DNA from: Leclercia sp. LSNIH1
GTDB taxonomy: Bacteria; Pseudomonadota; Gammaproteobacteria; Enterobacterales; Enterobacteriaceae
DNA: 64,000 nt
Direction of reading: 5' to 3'
NCBI RefSeq assembly: GCF_002902985.1
Contig: NZ_CP026167.1
Coordinates: 4,092,001 to 4,156,000 of the forward strand
The notes under the pieces were generated by a model, which saw nothing but the letters and a program-made list of their open reading frames with translations, did not search any database and was not told the DNA's origin. Made by a program: the position numbers and the translations under genes. This document shows, piece after piece, positions 15,308 to 25,562 of this stretch. Position 1 is the first letter of the stretch. Each line of letters opens with the position of its first letter.

Positions 15308-16330
15308 TTAGTTAGTGATCGGCACCACAGTTTGCCGAATGGCAACGGAGTGGCGACGCACTAAAGTTGGCATGAAACAGTGTGTTGCATCGATATCCAG
15401 CTTCCCGGCGGCCCCCTGTAATGCCAGCTCCGTGGCCAGCCGGGCCATGGAGGCGATGGGGTAGCGAACCGTCGTCAGCTGAGGGTCCGTGTAACGGGCA
15501 ATCGGTATATCATCAAAACCAATCAATGACAGATGCTGCGGCACCGCAATGCCGTTGTCTTTCAGCGCCGTGAGTGCGCCCGCCGCCATGCTGTCGTTGT
15601 AGGCAAAGACCGCGGTCAGCTGCAGGTTGCGCCCGAGCAGCTCCACCATCGCTGCCTCTCCGCCCTGCATGTCCGGAGCGCCGGTGCCGATCCAGCTTTC
15701 CGACCCCGTAATCCCTTGTTCCAGCAAGGCTTTCTGCCAGCCTTCCCGGCGCATATCGTCGTCCTCGATGCGGTGGCTTGAGGCCAGATAGCCGATACGC
15801 TGATGCCCGTTGTTCATTAGCATCCGCGTGGCCATCATCGCTCCGCTGACGTTATCGAGGCAGACGCAGCGGTGGGCATAGCCGGGAACGATGCGGTTAA
15901 TGAGCACCATGCCGGGGATCTGCTCCATCAGCGCGGAAAGTTCCTCATCGCTTAACGCTTTTGAATGCACGATCAATGCGTTACAGCGTTGACGAATCAG
16001 CACCTCAATGGCGTTGCGCTCTTTTTCCGCCTCGTGATAGCTGTTGCCGATCAGCACGTTTTTCTGGTGCTCCTGCGCCACCATATCGACGGCTTTCACC
16101 AGCGCGCCAAAGAACGCATCTGACACGTCCATCACCACCACACCGATGGTGTCGCTGACCTGGGTCGCCAGCGCCTGGGCGTTCGCATTAGGCCGGTAGC
16201 CCAGCGCCGTGACGGCTTTCATCACGCATTCACGCGTCTCCGGGCTGACCAGTGCGCTATTGTTAAGAACCCGGGAAACGGTGGCGACAGAAACGCCCGC
16301 CTGACGCGCGACGTCACGAATGGTGATCAT
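15308..16330 (-). CDS. galS: LacI-family mgl isorepressor GalS
   Basis: Transcription factor of 340 residues. The HTH is at residues 2-22 ([20 protein letters not shown]), followed by the hinge LNN and a periplasmic-binding-like effector domain with [15 protein letters not shown] and [21 protein letters not shown]. GalS represses mglBAC and itself and is induced by galactose. It sits immediately upstream of mgl on the same strand. The start MITIRDV has AAGGGTGG upstream. GalR is close in sequence; the mgl-linked position supports GalS. Confidence 0.95.
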   Translation of the reverse strand: MITIRDVARQAGVSVATVSRVLNNSALVSPETRECVMKAVTALGYRPNANAQALATQVSDTIGVVVMDVSDAFFGALVKAVDMVAQEHQKNVLIGNSYHEAEKERNAIEVLIRQRCNALIVHSKALSDEELSALMEQIPGMVLINRIVPGYAHRCVCLDNVSGAMMATRMLMNNGHQRIGYLASSHRIEDDDMRREGWQKALLEQGITGSESWIGTGAPDMQGGEAAMVELLGRNLQLTAVFAYNDSMAAGALTALKDNGIAVPQHLSLIGFDDIPIARYTDPQLTTVRYPIASMARLATELALQGAAGKLDIDATHCFMPTLVRRHSVAIRQTVVPITN

Positions 16331-16392
16331 ATTCACCACCCTTATTTAGATTGCAGCGACTCACAGACACCCCCTGTGTTTAGCAAGGTGCC

Positions 16393-16455
16393 TATTCTGG
16401 CAGCGACAAGGCGAGGACTACGTGAAGAAGGTCACAAGGATGAAAACGGTTACAT
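16393..16455 (-). promoter_or_regulatory. galS promoter with CRP site and GalR/GalS operator
   Basis: CGTGA-N6-TCACA (16421-16436) is a near-perfect CRP site. ATGAAAACGGTTACAT (16440-16455) is almost the same operator as at mgl and sits at a similar position relative to CRP. A minus-strand -10 candidate AGAATA (16393-16398) places CRP at about -41. The repeated layout indicates CRP activation and autorepression. Confidence 0.8.
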
Positions 16456-16485
16456 CGGTTTTGTTAATGATTGTGATCCAGATCG

Positions 16486-17643
16486 TTATCCGGATGTATG
16501 GCTTGATGAAACGCCTGACGCACGTATGGTCAATTGTCGCCATACCCATTCCAGCGGCCCCTGACGGAAATGGCGCAGCCAGAGGACGGAGAATAGAATA
16601 TTAACCAGCCACACCGGCAGGACAATCCCCAGCAGCTGTAGCCGGTCGAACTTCATAAATAAGCCAAGCTGATAGAACAGGGTGGTACAGATCAGCGTCT
16701 GTAAAATATAGTTGCTGAGCGCCATGCGCCCCACGCAGGCCACCGCCGTCACCAGCCTGAAACGGCAGAGCTGCGGCCAGTAACCGTAGATGAGCGCGGC
16801 ATAACCAATCGTCTGAAACGGCGCGCTCAGCTCACGCGGCGCCTGCAACAGGAATGCGCACCAGCGATAATCCCAGTGCAGATACCACTGGGCGATCACC
16901 GCCGGAAGGTTGATCGCCAGCCCCACCAGCACCAGCCACATCCCGGTACGGCGATAGTGGCGCGGGCTGAACTCGCCCTTCAGCCAGCCGGTACGCATCA
17001 GCGCGGCGCCGATCAGCATCATCCCCGCCAGCTGCCAGCCATACTGTGCGCCGAGCGCCAGTAAACTGTTGCCGATCATATCCGCCCGGTTGCTGATGGC
17101 TTCCAGTCCACCGCCCAGCTTCCAGTACTGCTCATATTGCAGGTTCGCCGCATCCGGCACCCAGGAGCGGTTGGTCGAGCCGCCGGAGATAACCCCCAGC
17201 AGTAGCAATATAGCCACGCCGATAAGAAACAGCACCACGCCGGTATTGAAGAGATTTTTGACGTCGTGTGCGTCGCGGATGATGCGCCAGCAGATCAGCC
17301 CTACCAGCCCATAGGCCAGCAGAATGTCGCCATCCCAGAACAGCAGCCCATGAATAAACCCGAACAGCACCAGCAGAGAGAGCCGGGCCTGGATCCAGCG
17401 TTTACCACGTTTCAGTAACAGCTGAAGACCTGCCCCGAACAGCAGCGCAAACAGGGTGAGGAATTTGACCTGAGCAAAGAGATCCAGTATCGCCCATGTC
17501 CAGGCGTCGCGGAGAGTGATATCGCCATACCAGGCGGGATTGAGGTAAGCGGCCTTCGGCAAACCGAAGGCGCTTATATTCAGAAGCAGAATACCCAGAA
17601 TCGCGACGCCACGAACGAAATCCAGCGTGACATTTCTTTCCAT
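16486..17643 (-). CDS. yeiB: DUF418 membrane protein YeiB
   Basis: Inner-membrane protein of 385 residues, the same length as E. coli YeiB, with about nine to ten hydrophobic segments. The N-terminal RNVTLDFVRGVAILGILLLN and the C-terminal GRMALSNYILQTLICTTLF are hallmarks of the DUF418/acyltransferase-3-like superfamily. Its function is unknown. It starts 17 nt after folE on the same strand, so the two probably share a transcript. Confidence 0.93.
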   Translation of the reverse strand: MERNVTLDFVRGVAILGILLLNISAFGLPKAAYLNPAWYGDITLRDAWTWAILDLFAQVKFLTLFALLFGAGLQLLLKRGKRWIQARLSLLVLFGFIHGLLFWDGDILLAYGLVGLICWRIIRDAHDVKNLFNTGVVLFLIGVAILLLLGVISGGSTNRSWVPDAANLQYEQYWKLGGGLEAISNRADMIGNSLLALGAQYGWQLAGMMLIGAALMRTGWLKGEFSPRHYRRTGMWLVLVGLAINLPAVIAQWYLHWDYRWCAFLLQAPRELSAPFQTIGYAALIYGYWPQLCRFRLVTAVACVGRMALSNYILQTLICTTLFYQLGLFMKFDRLQLLGIVLPVWLVNILFSVLWLRHFRQGPLEWVWRQLTIRASGVSSSHTSG

Positions 17644-17660
17644 GTACCCTGCCCTGACGA

Positions 17661-18329
17661 TTAGCTAACGTGACGGACGGCGCGCAGGAACTCCTGGCGG
17701 GTATTCTGGCTCGATTTGAACAGGCCGCCCAGCGAGGTGGTAGTGGTGGCGCTGGTCGCATCACGAATGCCACGCGCTTTCACGCAGTAGTGTACCGCAT
17801 CAATCGATACCGCCACGTTGTTGGTGCCCAGCAGCGTTTGCAGCGCGATGAGGATCTGCTGGGTTAAACGCTCCTGCACCTGCGGACGCTGGGCAAAGAA
17901 CTGTACGATACGGTTGATTTTGGACAGGCCAATCACCGCGTCTTTCGGGATATAGGCCACGGTCGCTTTACCGTCGATGGTCACAAAGTGATGCTCGCAG
18001 GTGCTGGTCAGGGTGATATCGCGCACCGTCACCATCTCATCGACCTTCATTTTGTTTTCAATGACGGTAATTTTCGGGAAATTGGCGTAATCAAGCCCGG
18101 AGAAAATCTCATCGACATACATTTTGGCGATGCGACGCGGCGTCTCCATCAGACTGTCATCACTCAGATCGAGATTGAGCAGCTGCATGATTTCGGTCAT
18201 GTGCCCGGAAATAAGACTTTTACGTGTTTCGTTGTCCATCTCCTGAACCGGTGGGCGCAGCGGCGTTTCAAGGCCGTGTGCTACCAGCGCTTCATGGACG
18301 AGGGCAGCTTCTTTACTCATTGATGACAT
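17661..18329 (-). CDS. folE: GTP cyclohydrolase I
   Basis: Homodecameric enzyme of 222 residues that converts GTP to dihydroneopterin triphosphate, the first step of folate synthesis. The zinc ligands Cys111 and His114 (STCEHH) and Cys182 (VHYCVKARG) are visible, with the conserved [16 protein letters not shown] and [13 protein letters not shown] segments. yeiB follows in the same direction. The full family N-terminus supports this start. Confidence 0.97.
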   Translation of the reverse strand: MSSMSKEAALVHEALVAHGLETPLRPPVQEMDNETRKSLISGHMTEIMQLLNLDLSDDSLMETPRRIAKMYVDEIFSGLDYANFPKITVIENKMKVDEMVTVRDITLTSTCEHHFVTIDGKATVAYIPKDAVIGLSKINRIVQFFAQRPQVQERLTQQILIALQTLLGTNNVAVSIDAVHYCVKARGIRDATSATTTTSLGGLFKSSQNTRQEFLRAVRHVS

Positions 18330-18446
18330 TCTTTTCTCCTGCAGGTGTGGCGCTCTTCTGCCCTCCGTGGGGCAAAATGTGCACTCATTGTGCGCGAGGC
18401 GGCGAGCATAATCCAGTATTCACCGCGATAATTATTCCAATTGTCG

Positions 18447-19580
18447 TTACCTTTCAACCTGACGCTGCCAGACCAGTCCACCCGCAACAAACAATGCGAT
18501 ACCCGCAAGGCCCAGCGCAGGCTCAAGCTGATGGGTAAGCCAGCTCGACAGTGCCGATGTCATCGGGCCAATTAGCTGCCCGATGGCATAGCCGGTCGTC
18601 AGTAATCCGGCCATGTAACGCGTATGATTCGGTGCCAGTTCACGCCCATAGAGCAACGAGAGCTGCACCGCACATAAAAATCCGCCGCCGACCAGCAGCG
18701 CACCGGTCACAAGCCCAGCCATCCCCGGCATCAGCCAGGCGGCAATCACCCCTACCGCCTGCAACCAGAGCACGATCGCCAGCCGACGATGGGTCGACGC
18801 GACGTGGCGCAGGGCGATGCTGAGGGCAATCCCCACCATCGAAGCGACACCAAAAACCGGCCAGACAAACTGGGCAAAGGCGCTACCGGGAAAGCGCAGC
18901 GCCGCCATCTGCGACAGAAAGGTCGCCGGGAGGATGTAGCCAAACCCGGCGAGACTGTAGCTCCAGACCAGACGACGCAGATCGCGGGTTAGCGTCAGCG
19001 GCTCCGGCGTGGTGCCCGGACGATGCAGCTGTCCGGCTCGCGGCAGGTAGCGGCCCACCAGCGCGACGAGCACCAGCGCCAGCAGGCCGTAGATTTGCCA
19101 GGCGGCGCTGGCGGAGAGCGCCTGCGCCTGGATCCAGACCGCCAGCAGACCGCTTAAGGCGATCCCCGCCCCCGGCCCGGCAAACACCGCGGCACTCAGG
19201 CCCGGCTTGCCATAATGGGCCAGCCGCTCGTTGGTCCAGGCGGCGACCAGCACCATCGACCAGCCGCTCATGCAGCCAATCACAAAGCGCAGCAGCCCGT
19301 GGACCACCGCATTATCCGCCACGGCGGAGAGCAGCGTCAGCGCCACTGCGCCCCCGATCCCCAGCCATAAACGTCCTTCAACGAAGCGGTGCGCGCGCAT
19401 GGCATCCCATGCACCCACCAGATAGCCGAGGTAGTTCATCGCCGCCACCAGCCCGGCGCTGGTCAGGGTGAGCTCCCCTGCCGTAATCATCAGCGGCACC
19501 TGGGGCGTAAAGGCAAAGCGCCCTATTCCCATCGCCACCACCAGAACCACAAATCCGCTGAGCGCGATACGCAGCGCCAT
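18447..19580 (-). CDS. YbfB/YjiJ-family MFS transporter
   Basis: Polytopic protein of 377 residues with about twelve hydrophobic segments. The N-terminal GIGRFAFTPQVPLM and AAMNYLGYLVGAW motifs are characteristic of YbfB/YjiJ MFS transporters. Substrate is unknown. The ATG with GGGGTGG upstream is preferred over a GTG two codons earlier. It is divergent from yeiG and lies between folE and yeiG, where E. coli K-12 has no gene, so it is an accessory or lineage-specific addition. Confidence 0.88.
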   Translation of the reverse strand: MALRIALSGFVVLVVAMGIGRFAFTPQVPLMITAGELTLTSAGLVAAMNYLGYLVGAWDAMRAHRFVEGRLWLGIGGAVALTLLSAVADNAVVHGLLRFVIGCMSGWSMVLVAAWTNERLAHYGKPGLSAAVFAGPGAGIALSGLLAVWIQAQALSASAAWQIYGLLALVLVALVGRYLPRAGQLHRPGTTPEPLTLTRDLRRLVWSYSLAGFGYILPATFLSQMAALRFPGSAFAQFVWPVFGVASMVGIALSIALRHVASTHRRLAIVLWLQAVGVIAAWLMPGMAGLVTGALLVGGGFLCAVQLSLLYGRELAPNHTRYMAGLLTTGYAIGQLIGPMTSALSSWLTHQLEPALGLAGIALFVAGGLVWQRQVER

Positions 19581-19720
19581 GACCACCCCGATTGTTAAAG
19601 TTTCGTAAATTCATGATGCAGGATATGAGGCGAATGCGGAAGTGAAAGTTGCTCACACGTTACTGAATAATCTGTATTATGGCTTTCAATCCCGATCTCA
19701 CCTTCCTGAAGGAGCCCTGC

Positions 19721-20557
19721 ATGGAACTGCTCGAAGAGCACCACTGTTTTGAAGGTCGACAGCAGCGCTGGCGTCACGACTCCACGGTGCTGAACTGCGC
19801 GATGACGTTCAGCATTTTTCTTCCTCCGGCGACCGACGGGGCGAAACCGCCGGTGCTTTACTGGCTCTCCGGCCTGACCTGCAATGATGAGAACTTCACC
19901 ACCAAAGCGGGCGCCCAGCGCGTGGCGGCCGAACTGGGGATCGCCCTGGTGATGCCGGATACCAGCCCGCGCGGTGACGACGTGGCGGACGATGCCGGGT
20001 ATGACCTGGGCAAAGGCGCCGGGTTCTACCTGAACGCCACCCAGCAGCCGTGGGCGCGTCATTACCGGATGTATGATTATCTGCGCGACGAGCTACCGGC
20101 GCTGATCCAGGCGGAGTTTGCGGTAGCCGATCGCTGTGCCATCAGCGGCCATTCGATGGGCGGTCACGGTGCGCTGGTGATGGCGCTGAAAAACCCGGGT
20201 AAATATGTCAGCGTCTCGGCGTTTGCGCCAATCGTCAACCCGACGCAGGTGCCGTGGGGGCAGAAAGCCTTTAGCCACTATCTGGGTGAGGATGCTGCAA
20301 ACTGGCAGGCGTGGGACAGCTGCGCTCTGATGCTGAACAGCCAGCCGGAACAGGCGCTCCCGACGCTTATCGATCAGGGCGATGCCGATCAGTTCCTGGC
20401 GACCCAGCTCCAGCCAGCCGTACTGGCGGAAGCGGCACGGCAAAAAGCCTGGCCGCTGACGTTACGTATCCAGCCGGGGTACGATCACAGCTATTATTTC
20501 ATTGCGTCGTTTATTGAAGATCATCTGCGCTTCCATGCGCAGCAGCTGTTGAAGTAA
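19721..20557 (+). CDS. yeiG: S-formylglutathione hydrolase YeiG
   Basis: Esterase of the FrmB/esterase D family, 278 residues. It hydrolyses S-formylglutathione to formate and glutathione in formaldehyde detoxification. The nucleophile Ser145 lies in GHSMGGHGA, the acid is Asp221 or Asp223 in DQGDADQF and the base is His256 in [15 protein letters not shown] precedes the ATG; 14 upstream in-frame residues are dropped. No frmA-type dehydrogenase is adjacent, as in E. coli, where YeiG is the second, unlinked enzyme. Confidence 0.95.
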   Translation: MELLEEHHCFEGRQQRWRHDSTVLNCAMTFSIFLPPATDGAKPPVLYWLSGLTCNDENFTTKAGAQRVAAELGIALVMPDTSPRGDDVADDAGYDLGKGAGFYLNATQQPWARHYRMYDYLRDELPALIQAEFAVADRCAISGHSMGGHGALVMALKNPGKYVSVSAFAPIVNPTQVPWGQKAFSHYLGEDAANWQAWDSCALMLNSQPEQALPTLIDQGDADQFLATQLQPAVLAEAARQKAWPLTLRIQPGYDHSYYFIASFIEDHLRFHAQQLLK

Positions 20558-20570
20558 GTGCCAGCCTCAT

Positions 20571-20648
20571 GCCCGGTGGCGCTTCGCTTACCGGGCCTAC
20601 AAAACCCACACCAGCCCTTAGGCCGGGCAAGCGCAGCGCCGCCCGGCG
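20571..20648. repeat. REP/BIME pair between yeiG and cirA
   Basis: GCCCGGTGGCGCTTCGCTTA with its distal GGGCCTAC, then an inverted unit TTAGGCCGGGCAAGCGCAGC, are typical Y- and Z-like REP units between convergent genes. Confidence 0.82.
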
Positions 20649-20657
20649 TTTCAACCA

Positions 20658-22628
20658 TCAGAACTGGTAATCCACCGCCATAAAGTAACGGCGTCCCTCT
20701 TCGGTATAGGTGTAGTCGTCGCGGCTGAGATCTTTATCCAGCAGGTTCATGACGCCCGCACGCAGCTTAACGTTTTTGGTTGCCTGCCATGCACCACCCG
20801 TGTTCCACACCACATAGCCACCCGGCGTTGCCGCGCCATCGGTAATCGCGCGTTTCTCACCCGTGTAATTCCCCTGCACGTAGAAGGACCACGCCTGGGT
20901 CGCCTGCCAGTCCAGCGTGCCGTTTGCGGTATGGAACGGCAGCTCGGAGAGCGGCTTGTTGCCGCCGTTGCTGATATCACGCCCGTCGTTATAGGTGTAA
21001 TTCAGCGTCATTCGCCAGTCTTCGGCAATGGGGAACTTAATCTCCGTCTCCAGGCCGCGGATACGCGCCTTATTGACGTTGTAGTAGCGGAATACCGGCT
21101 CACCGTCACCGTTCAGCCCGACATAGTTAGGGTAGCTCTGCGCCTGGCTAACGCTGGCGGTACGGCTGATGCTGATCCGGTCATCAACGTCGTTCTGGAA
21201 AGCGGTGATGCTCCCCTGAACGCCCTCTAACCATCCCTCTTCCCCGCTGTAATACAGCCCCAGCTCGAAACTTTCGCTGGTCTCTGGTTTCAGATCCGGG
21301 CTACCGACAATTTCACAGGCACCGCGGCAGGAGCCGGTGGTCCAGTCCGGACTCAGCTGCAACAGCGACGGCGCTTTGAATGCCGTTGCCCAGCCGCCTT
21401 TTACCGTTACGGTATCGGTGGCGTTATAAACCAGGTAAGCACGCGGGCTCCAGTGATCGCCGTAGGTTTCATGGTCATCCATGCGTACGCCGGTGGTCAG
21501 GGCCAGCGGTTCGAAGATCCGCCATTCATCTTCCAGGAACAGCGCATACTGGCTGGCCGAGGTATTGCTGCTGCTGCCGCCGGTAAGGTTGACCGGATCT
21601 TTCAGCTTGTCGTGACGCCACTCTCCGCCGAAGGTCAGCAGCTGGTTAATCTCCCCCAGCGGCAGAACATATTTGCCGTCAATGGAGTTGCTTTCGGACG
21701 TAATCGGGTTGGCATTGCCCGGGTTTTTGTTATCCACCTTCTCGCCGTAGAATTTTAGCTCGCTGTTGCCCAGCCCCCAGCGGCCATTGTGGCTCAGGGA
21801 GTAGTTCTGACGCTCCAGGCGGTTTTTATCCAGCGAGTCGGAATCCCGATCCTGACGGTCAAAACCATACCCGGCGGTGAAATCGTGGTTTTCGTTCGGG
21901 GTCCAGGCAAATTCCACGTTGGCATCACGGCTGGTGAAGCCTTCGATACGCGGGGTTTCGCCCGTGGCGCTGGTGGAAGAGGACTGCGGATCGTCTTTAT
22001 CACGCTGGGAGACGCTGCCGAAGGCTTTCAGGCCGAGGAGGCCATCCACCAGCGGGCCGCTGGTATAGAACTGCCCGCCGTAGGTGTCGCCGCGATCGCG
22101 ATGTTCCTGAATAGTCGTGTCGGCAGTGAGGGTGCCGGTCCATTTCTGGCCGATCTTTTTGGTGATGATATTGACCACGCCGCCCAGGGCATCGGAGCCG
22201 TAGAGGGAGGACATCGGCCCGCGCACCACTTCGATGCGCTCGATGGCATCCACCGGAACCCAGTTCAGATCAAAGTCGTTATGGCGGAACACGGCATTGC
22301 GCGAGTTGACGCGTTTGCCGTCGATCAGGATCAGCGTATAGCTGCTGTCCAGCCCGCGGATACTGACGCCCTTGCGGTTGTCCCCTTCGTTGGTTAACTG
22401 CACGCCCGGCACGTCCTGTAACACATCTTTCAGGTTCTGCACCGGCTTACGCTGCAGATCCTGCTGGGTGATGACGCTGATACTGGCGGGGGCATCCTTC
22501 AGGTTTTGCTCGTTGGCCGAGGCGGTAACGACCATCGTGTCGCCAGATTCCACCGCCGCAACCGGCAGCGCCAGGGAAAGAGCAGACGCGCACAGCCCTC
22601 CCCGAACGAAGGGATTCAACCTAAACAT
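20658..22628 (-). CDS. cirA: TonB-dependent catecholate siderophore receptor CirA
   Basis: Outer membrane receptor of 656 residues. A signal peptide (about 1-25), a TonB box region DTMVVTAS, a plug domain ([10 protein letters not shown] to [10 protein letters not shown], including [15 protein letters not shown]) and a 22-strand barrel ending in the aromatic YFMAVDYQF are visible. In E. coli it takes up iron complexed with dihydroxybenzoyl-serine breakdown products and is the colicin Ia receptor. The family start MFRLNPFVR is chosen; 19 upstream in-frame residues are leader. A Fur box lies upstream. Confidence 0.95.
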   Translation of the reverse strand: MFRLNPFVRGGLCASALSLALPVAAVESGDTMVVTASANEQNLKDAPASISVITQQDLQRKPVQNLKDVLQDVPGVQLTNEGDNRKGVSIRGLDSSYTLILIDGKRVNSRNAVFRHNDFDLNWVPVDAIERIEVVRGPMSSLYGSDALGGVVNIITKKIGQKWTGTLTADTTIQEHRDRGDTYGGQFYTSGPLVDGLLGLKAFGSVSQRDKDDPQSSSTSATGETPRIEGFTSRDANVEFAWTPNENHDFTAGYGFDRQDRDSDSLDKNRLERQNYSLSHNGRWGLGNSELKFYGEKVDNKNPGNANPITSESNSIDGKYVLPLGEINQLLTFGGEWRHDKLKDPVNLTGGSSSNTSASQYALFLEDEWRIFEPLALTTGVRMDDHETYGDHWSPRAYLVYNATDTVTVKGGWATAFKAPSLLQLSPDWTTGSCRGACEIVGSPDLKPETSESFELGLYYSGEEGWLEGVQGSITAFQNDVDDRISISRTASVSQAQSYPNYVGLNGDGEPVFRYYNVNKARIRGLETEIKFPIAEDWRMTLNYTYNDGRDISNGGNKPLSELPFHTANGTLDWQATQAWSFYVQGNYTGEKRAITDGAATPGGYVVWNTGGAWQATKNVKLRAGVMNLLDKDLSRDDYTYTEEGRRYFMAVDYQF

Positions 22629-22817
22629 TCCATTTCTCCATGAGGTAAACACAGCAAAATCAAATATGTACTGCTCACATTGCATTGCATGCCGCCCGCT
22701 TCTTTGGGCGGGTCGGTCTGGTAATTCTTTGCAGGTGTGGCCGCACCCCCTCCCCTGACCAGGGCGAGAAAGTTGACTCCTTCATCCTTTTGATTACTTT
22801 GCTAATGATAAAGCAAA

Positions 22818-22832
22818 CGATAACTATTATCA
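22818..22832 (-). promoter_or_regulatory. Fur box upstream of cirA
   Basis: CGATAAC-T-ATTATCA matches the 7-1-7 Fur model (TGATAAT-N-ATTATCA) at 12 of 14 positions. A further GATAA-like element (TGATAAAG) lies immediately to the left. Iron repression of cirA is expected. Confidence 0.78.
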
Positions 22833-22876
22833 ATTCAATTGTTAAAAGTTATGTCAAGAGAGCATACTGTGGAGAA

Positions 22877-22904
22877 ATAAAAAACCCGCTCGGCTGAGCG
22901 GGTT
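22877..22904 (-). terminator. terminator of lysP
   Basis: AACCCGCT and AGCGGGTT form an 8-bp stem with a 6-nt loop. On the minus strand TTTTTTATTT follows, so it ends lysP transcription before the cirA regulatory region. Confidence 0.82.
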
Positions 22905-22921
22905 AGAGAGAGGTGATGCGC

Positions 22922-24391
22922 TTATTTTTTAAAGCTATTCGGGAATTCCATTTCGCTGTAGCGCACAAACTTCGTTCCTTTCGCCAGCTTGTAGCCAAAC
23001 CAGATGATCAGGAACAGCGGGATACCGATATAGGTGGCCGCAACGCCGCCCCAGTCGATGGTGTCGGCCAGGAAGGCTTCGTAGTTCTGGCCGAGGGTGA
23101 TGATCAGACAGAGCACAAAGGCGAAGATCGGACCCAGCGGGAAGAAGCCGGAGCGGTATGGCAGGTTGTTAATATCGTAACCCTGCTTCACGTAGCCGCG
23201 ACGGAAACGGTAATGGCTGATGGCGATGCCCAGCCAGGCGATGAAGCCCGTCATCCCGGAGGTATTCAGCAGCCACAGGTAGACGGTCTGGTTGCCGAAC
23301 ATTGAGGTCAGGAAGCACAGGCAGGCAATCACGGTGGTGGCATAGAGCGCGTTGCGCGGCACACCGCCCCGGGAGAGCTTCGCGAAAATACGCGGCGCTT
23401 TGCCATCGCAGGCCAGAGAGTAGAGCATACGGGTAGAGGCATACATCCCGGAATTACCCGCCGACAGCACCGCCGTCAGGATCACCGCGTTCATAACCGC
23501 TGCCGCAGAGAGCAGGCCGGCATGCTGGAACACCAGGGTGAACGGGCTGACGCTGATATCTTTCACATCGTTACGCAGCAGGCTCGGATCGGTATATGGA
23601 ATGATCAGGCTGATAATCAGGATGGCGAACACATAGAACAGCAGGATACGCCAGAAGACCTGACGCACCGCGCGCGGGATGTTCTTCTCCGGGTTTTCAG
23701 ATTCACCGGCAGCAATGCCGATAAGCTCCGTCCCCTGGAAGGAGAAGCCGACAATCATCGCCACGCCAATCATCGCCGATAATCCCCCCGCAAAGGGTGC
23801 ATCGCCAACCGTCCAGTTGCTCCAGCCCGCAGGCTCGCTGCCCTGGAAGATACCGACGATCATCGCCAGGCCGACGATAATAAAGATGATCACGGTTGCC
23901 ACTTTGATCAGGGAGAACCAGTATTCGGCCTCACCAAAGCCGCGCACGGAGATGTAGTTGAGCAGGAAGATCACCGCCAGGAAGAGCGCGCTCCAGATCC
24001 AGCCCGGCGTGTCCGGGAACCACCATGTCATGACCAGCTGTGCCGCCACCAGGTCCACGGCGATGGTCACCGCCCAGTTGTACCAGTAGTTCCAGCCCAG
24101 CGCGAAGCCAAAGCCTTCTTCAACGTATTTCTGGCCGTAGGTAGAAAAAGAACCGGATACCGGCATGTACGCCGCAAGTTCACCCAGGCTGGTCATCAGG
24201 AAGTAGACCATCAGACCGATCAGGATATATGAAAAGAGCGCGCCGCCAGGACCCGCTGCTGAAATCGTCGCGCCAGAGGCGACAAAAAGGCCTGTACCGA
24301 TAGAGCCGCCAATGGCGATCATCGTCAGGTGACGCGCCTTGAGTTCGCGACGTAGCGCGGGCGCTTCTGTGGTTTTAGTTTCGGAAACCAT
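22922..24391 (-). CDS. lysP: lysine-specific APC permease LysP
   Basis: Inner-membrane lysine importer of 489 residues, the E. coli length, with twelve hydrophobic segments. The amino-acid permease signature is visible (IGGSIGTGLFVASG near residue 28; GFSFQGTELIGIAAGESENPEK). In E. coli LysP also restrains the regulator CadC. The start MVSETKTTEAP fits the family; 23 upstream in-frame residues are in the promoter region. ArgP control is known in E. coli, but I did not identify its site here. Confidence 0.96.
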   Translation of the reverse strand: MVSETKTTEAPALRRELKARHLTMIAIGGSIGTGLFVASGATISAAGPGGALFSYILIGLMVYFLMTSLGELAAYMPVSGSFSTYGQKYVEEGFGFALGWNYWYNWAVTIAVDLVAAQLVMTWWFPDTPGWIWSALFLAVIFLLNYISVRGFGEAEYWFSLIKVATVIIFIIVGLAMIVGIFQGSEPAGWSNWTVGDAPFAGGLSAMIGVAMIVGFSFQGTELIGIAAGESENPEKNIPRAVRQVFWRILLFYVFAILIISLIIPYTDPSLLRNDVKDISVSPFTLVFQHAGLLSAAAVMNAVILTAVLSAGNSGMYASTRMLYSLACDGKAPRIFAKLSRGGVPRNALYATTVIACLCFLTSMFGNQTVYLWLLNTSGMTGFIAWLGIAISHYRFRRGYVKQGYDINNLPYRSGFFPLGPIFAFVLCLIITLGQNYEAFLADTIDWGGVAATYIGIPLFLIIWFGYKLAKGTKFVRYSEMEFPNSFKK

Positions 24392-24569
24392 GTGAAAATG
24401 CTGTCCATTCAAAAAATGAGGCGCGATTGTAGCAGACGATCGCCGGCTCTTCCGGCACAAATGCCCTGTTATAAGAGAGCTTCATGACCGGTCCAGGATT
24501 ATAAGTAAAGCAGAGAATAGTATTGATGCGAGTAATGACTACCGGCGGACAAAACGCCGCCGGGCAGGA

Positions 24570-25439
24570 TTACATTTCGCAGTAACGCAGAAAACGCTGG
24601 AGGGAATTAGAGAGGTGCTTCTGGCGGTGATGGATGCGCCACAGGGTGCGCACCAGCTTATTGGGCAATGGCACGGGGATCTCCACCAGCGTTCCGCTCT
24701 CCAGCTGTTCGGCAATCACCCGCCGCGACAGGCAGCTGATGCCAAGACCGTGGCGCACCGCATGTTTGATGGCCTCTGAATTGCCGAGCTCCATGCCCAT
24801 ATGGAACTGCGGCAGATGGGAGAGCAGCAGATAATCGACGATCTCACGCGTGCCTGAGCCCTGCTCGCGTAAAATCCACGGCGCCTGAGCCAGCCGCTCC
24901 AGGGTCACCTCCTGCTGTAATAAAGAAGAGGCCGGCGAGGCGAAGACCACCAGCTCATCCTCCAGCCAGGGCTCAGCAATAATGTCGGCGTTGTGGCATG
25001 GCCCTTCGATAAGGCCAATATCCACCCGAAAATCGATCACCGCGGTGATCACATCCTGGCTGTTGCCAACGCTCATCTCCAGCGGCAGGGTCGGGAAATC
25101 CCGGCGATAGCGGGCAATCACTTCAGGCAGGATATAGTTGCCAATGGTGCTGCTGGCGTAGACACGAATGGCGCCGTTATCCTCGCGAAAGAGCTGTTCA
25201 ATTTCGACCGTTTGCTCCAGCAGCGCCAGCGCGCGCGGGTAGAGCAAACGTCCATGCTCGTTCACCACCAGCCGCTTCCCTACCCGGTCAAAGAGCTGAA
25301 CCCCCAGCTGACCTTCAAGATCGGTTAACGCGGCGCTGACGGCGGACTGAGAGAGTGCCAGCATCTGAGAGGCCTGCGTAGTCGATCCGCTTTTCAGCAC
25401 TTCGGCGAAGACTTCAAGCTGGCGTAAGGTAATGTGCAT
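24570..25439 (-). CDS. yeiE: LysR-family regulator YeiE
   Basis: LysR-type transcription factor of 289 residues. The winged HTH is at about 3-60 ([33 protein letters not shown] region), followed by a co-inducer domain resembling CysB/Cbl-type regulators. It is divergent from yeiH with 123 bp between starts, the classical LysR arrangement for controlling the neighbour. In related bacteria YeiE has been tied to sulfite and iron responses; the ligand here is not known. Confidence 0.92.
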   Translation of the reverse strand: MHITLRQLEVFAEVLKSGSTTQASQMLALSQSAVSAALTDLEGQLGVQLFDRVGKRLVVNEHGRLLYPRALALLEQTVEIEQLFREDNGAIRVYASSTIGNYILPEVIARYRRDFPTLPLEMSVGNSQDVITAVIDFRVDIGLIEGPCHNADIIAEPWLEDELVVFASPASSLLQQEVTLERLAQAPWILREQGSGTREIVDYLLLSHLPQFHMGMELGNSEAIKHAVRHGLGISCLSRRVIAEQLESGTLVEIPVPLPNKLVRTLWRIHHRQKHLSNSLQRFLRYCEM

Positions 25440-25484
25440 AGTCGCTATCCGGTAAGGTAAGCACCCTGCTTACCACTTATAAAG

Positions 25485-25508
25485 ATTAATTATAAATATA
25501 TAATCAAT
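25485..25508. promoter_or_regulatory. near-perfect dyad in the yeiE-yeiH intergenic region
   Basis: ATTAATTATA-N4-TATAATCAAT pairs at 9 of 10 positions. It is centrally placed between the divergent genes, in an AT-rich patch, and is the best candidate for the YeiE binding site. Confidence 0.5.
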
Positions 25509-25562
25509 TTTATTTTTAAGCCAGCGCGCCGTAACCTTTTAGCCAGAGAAAAGGAGACGGTT

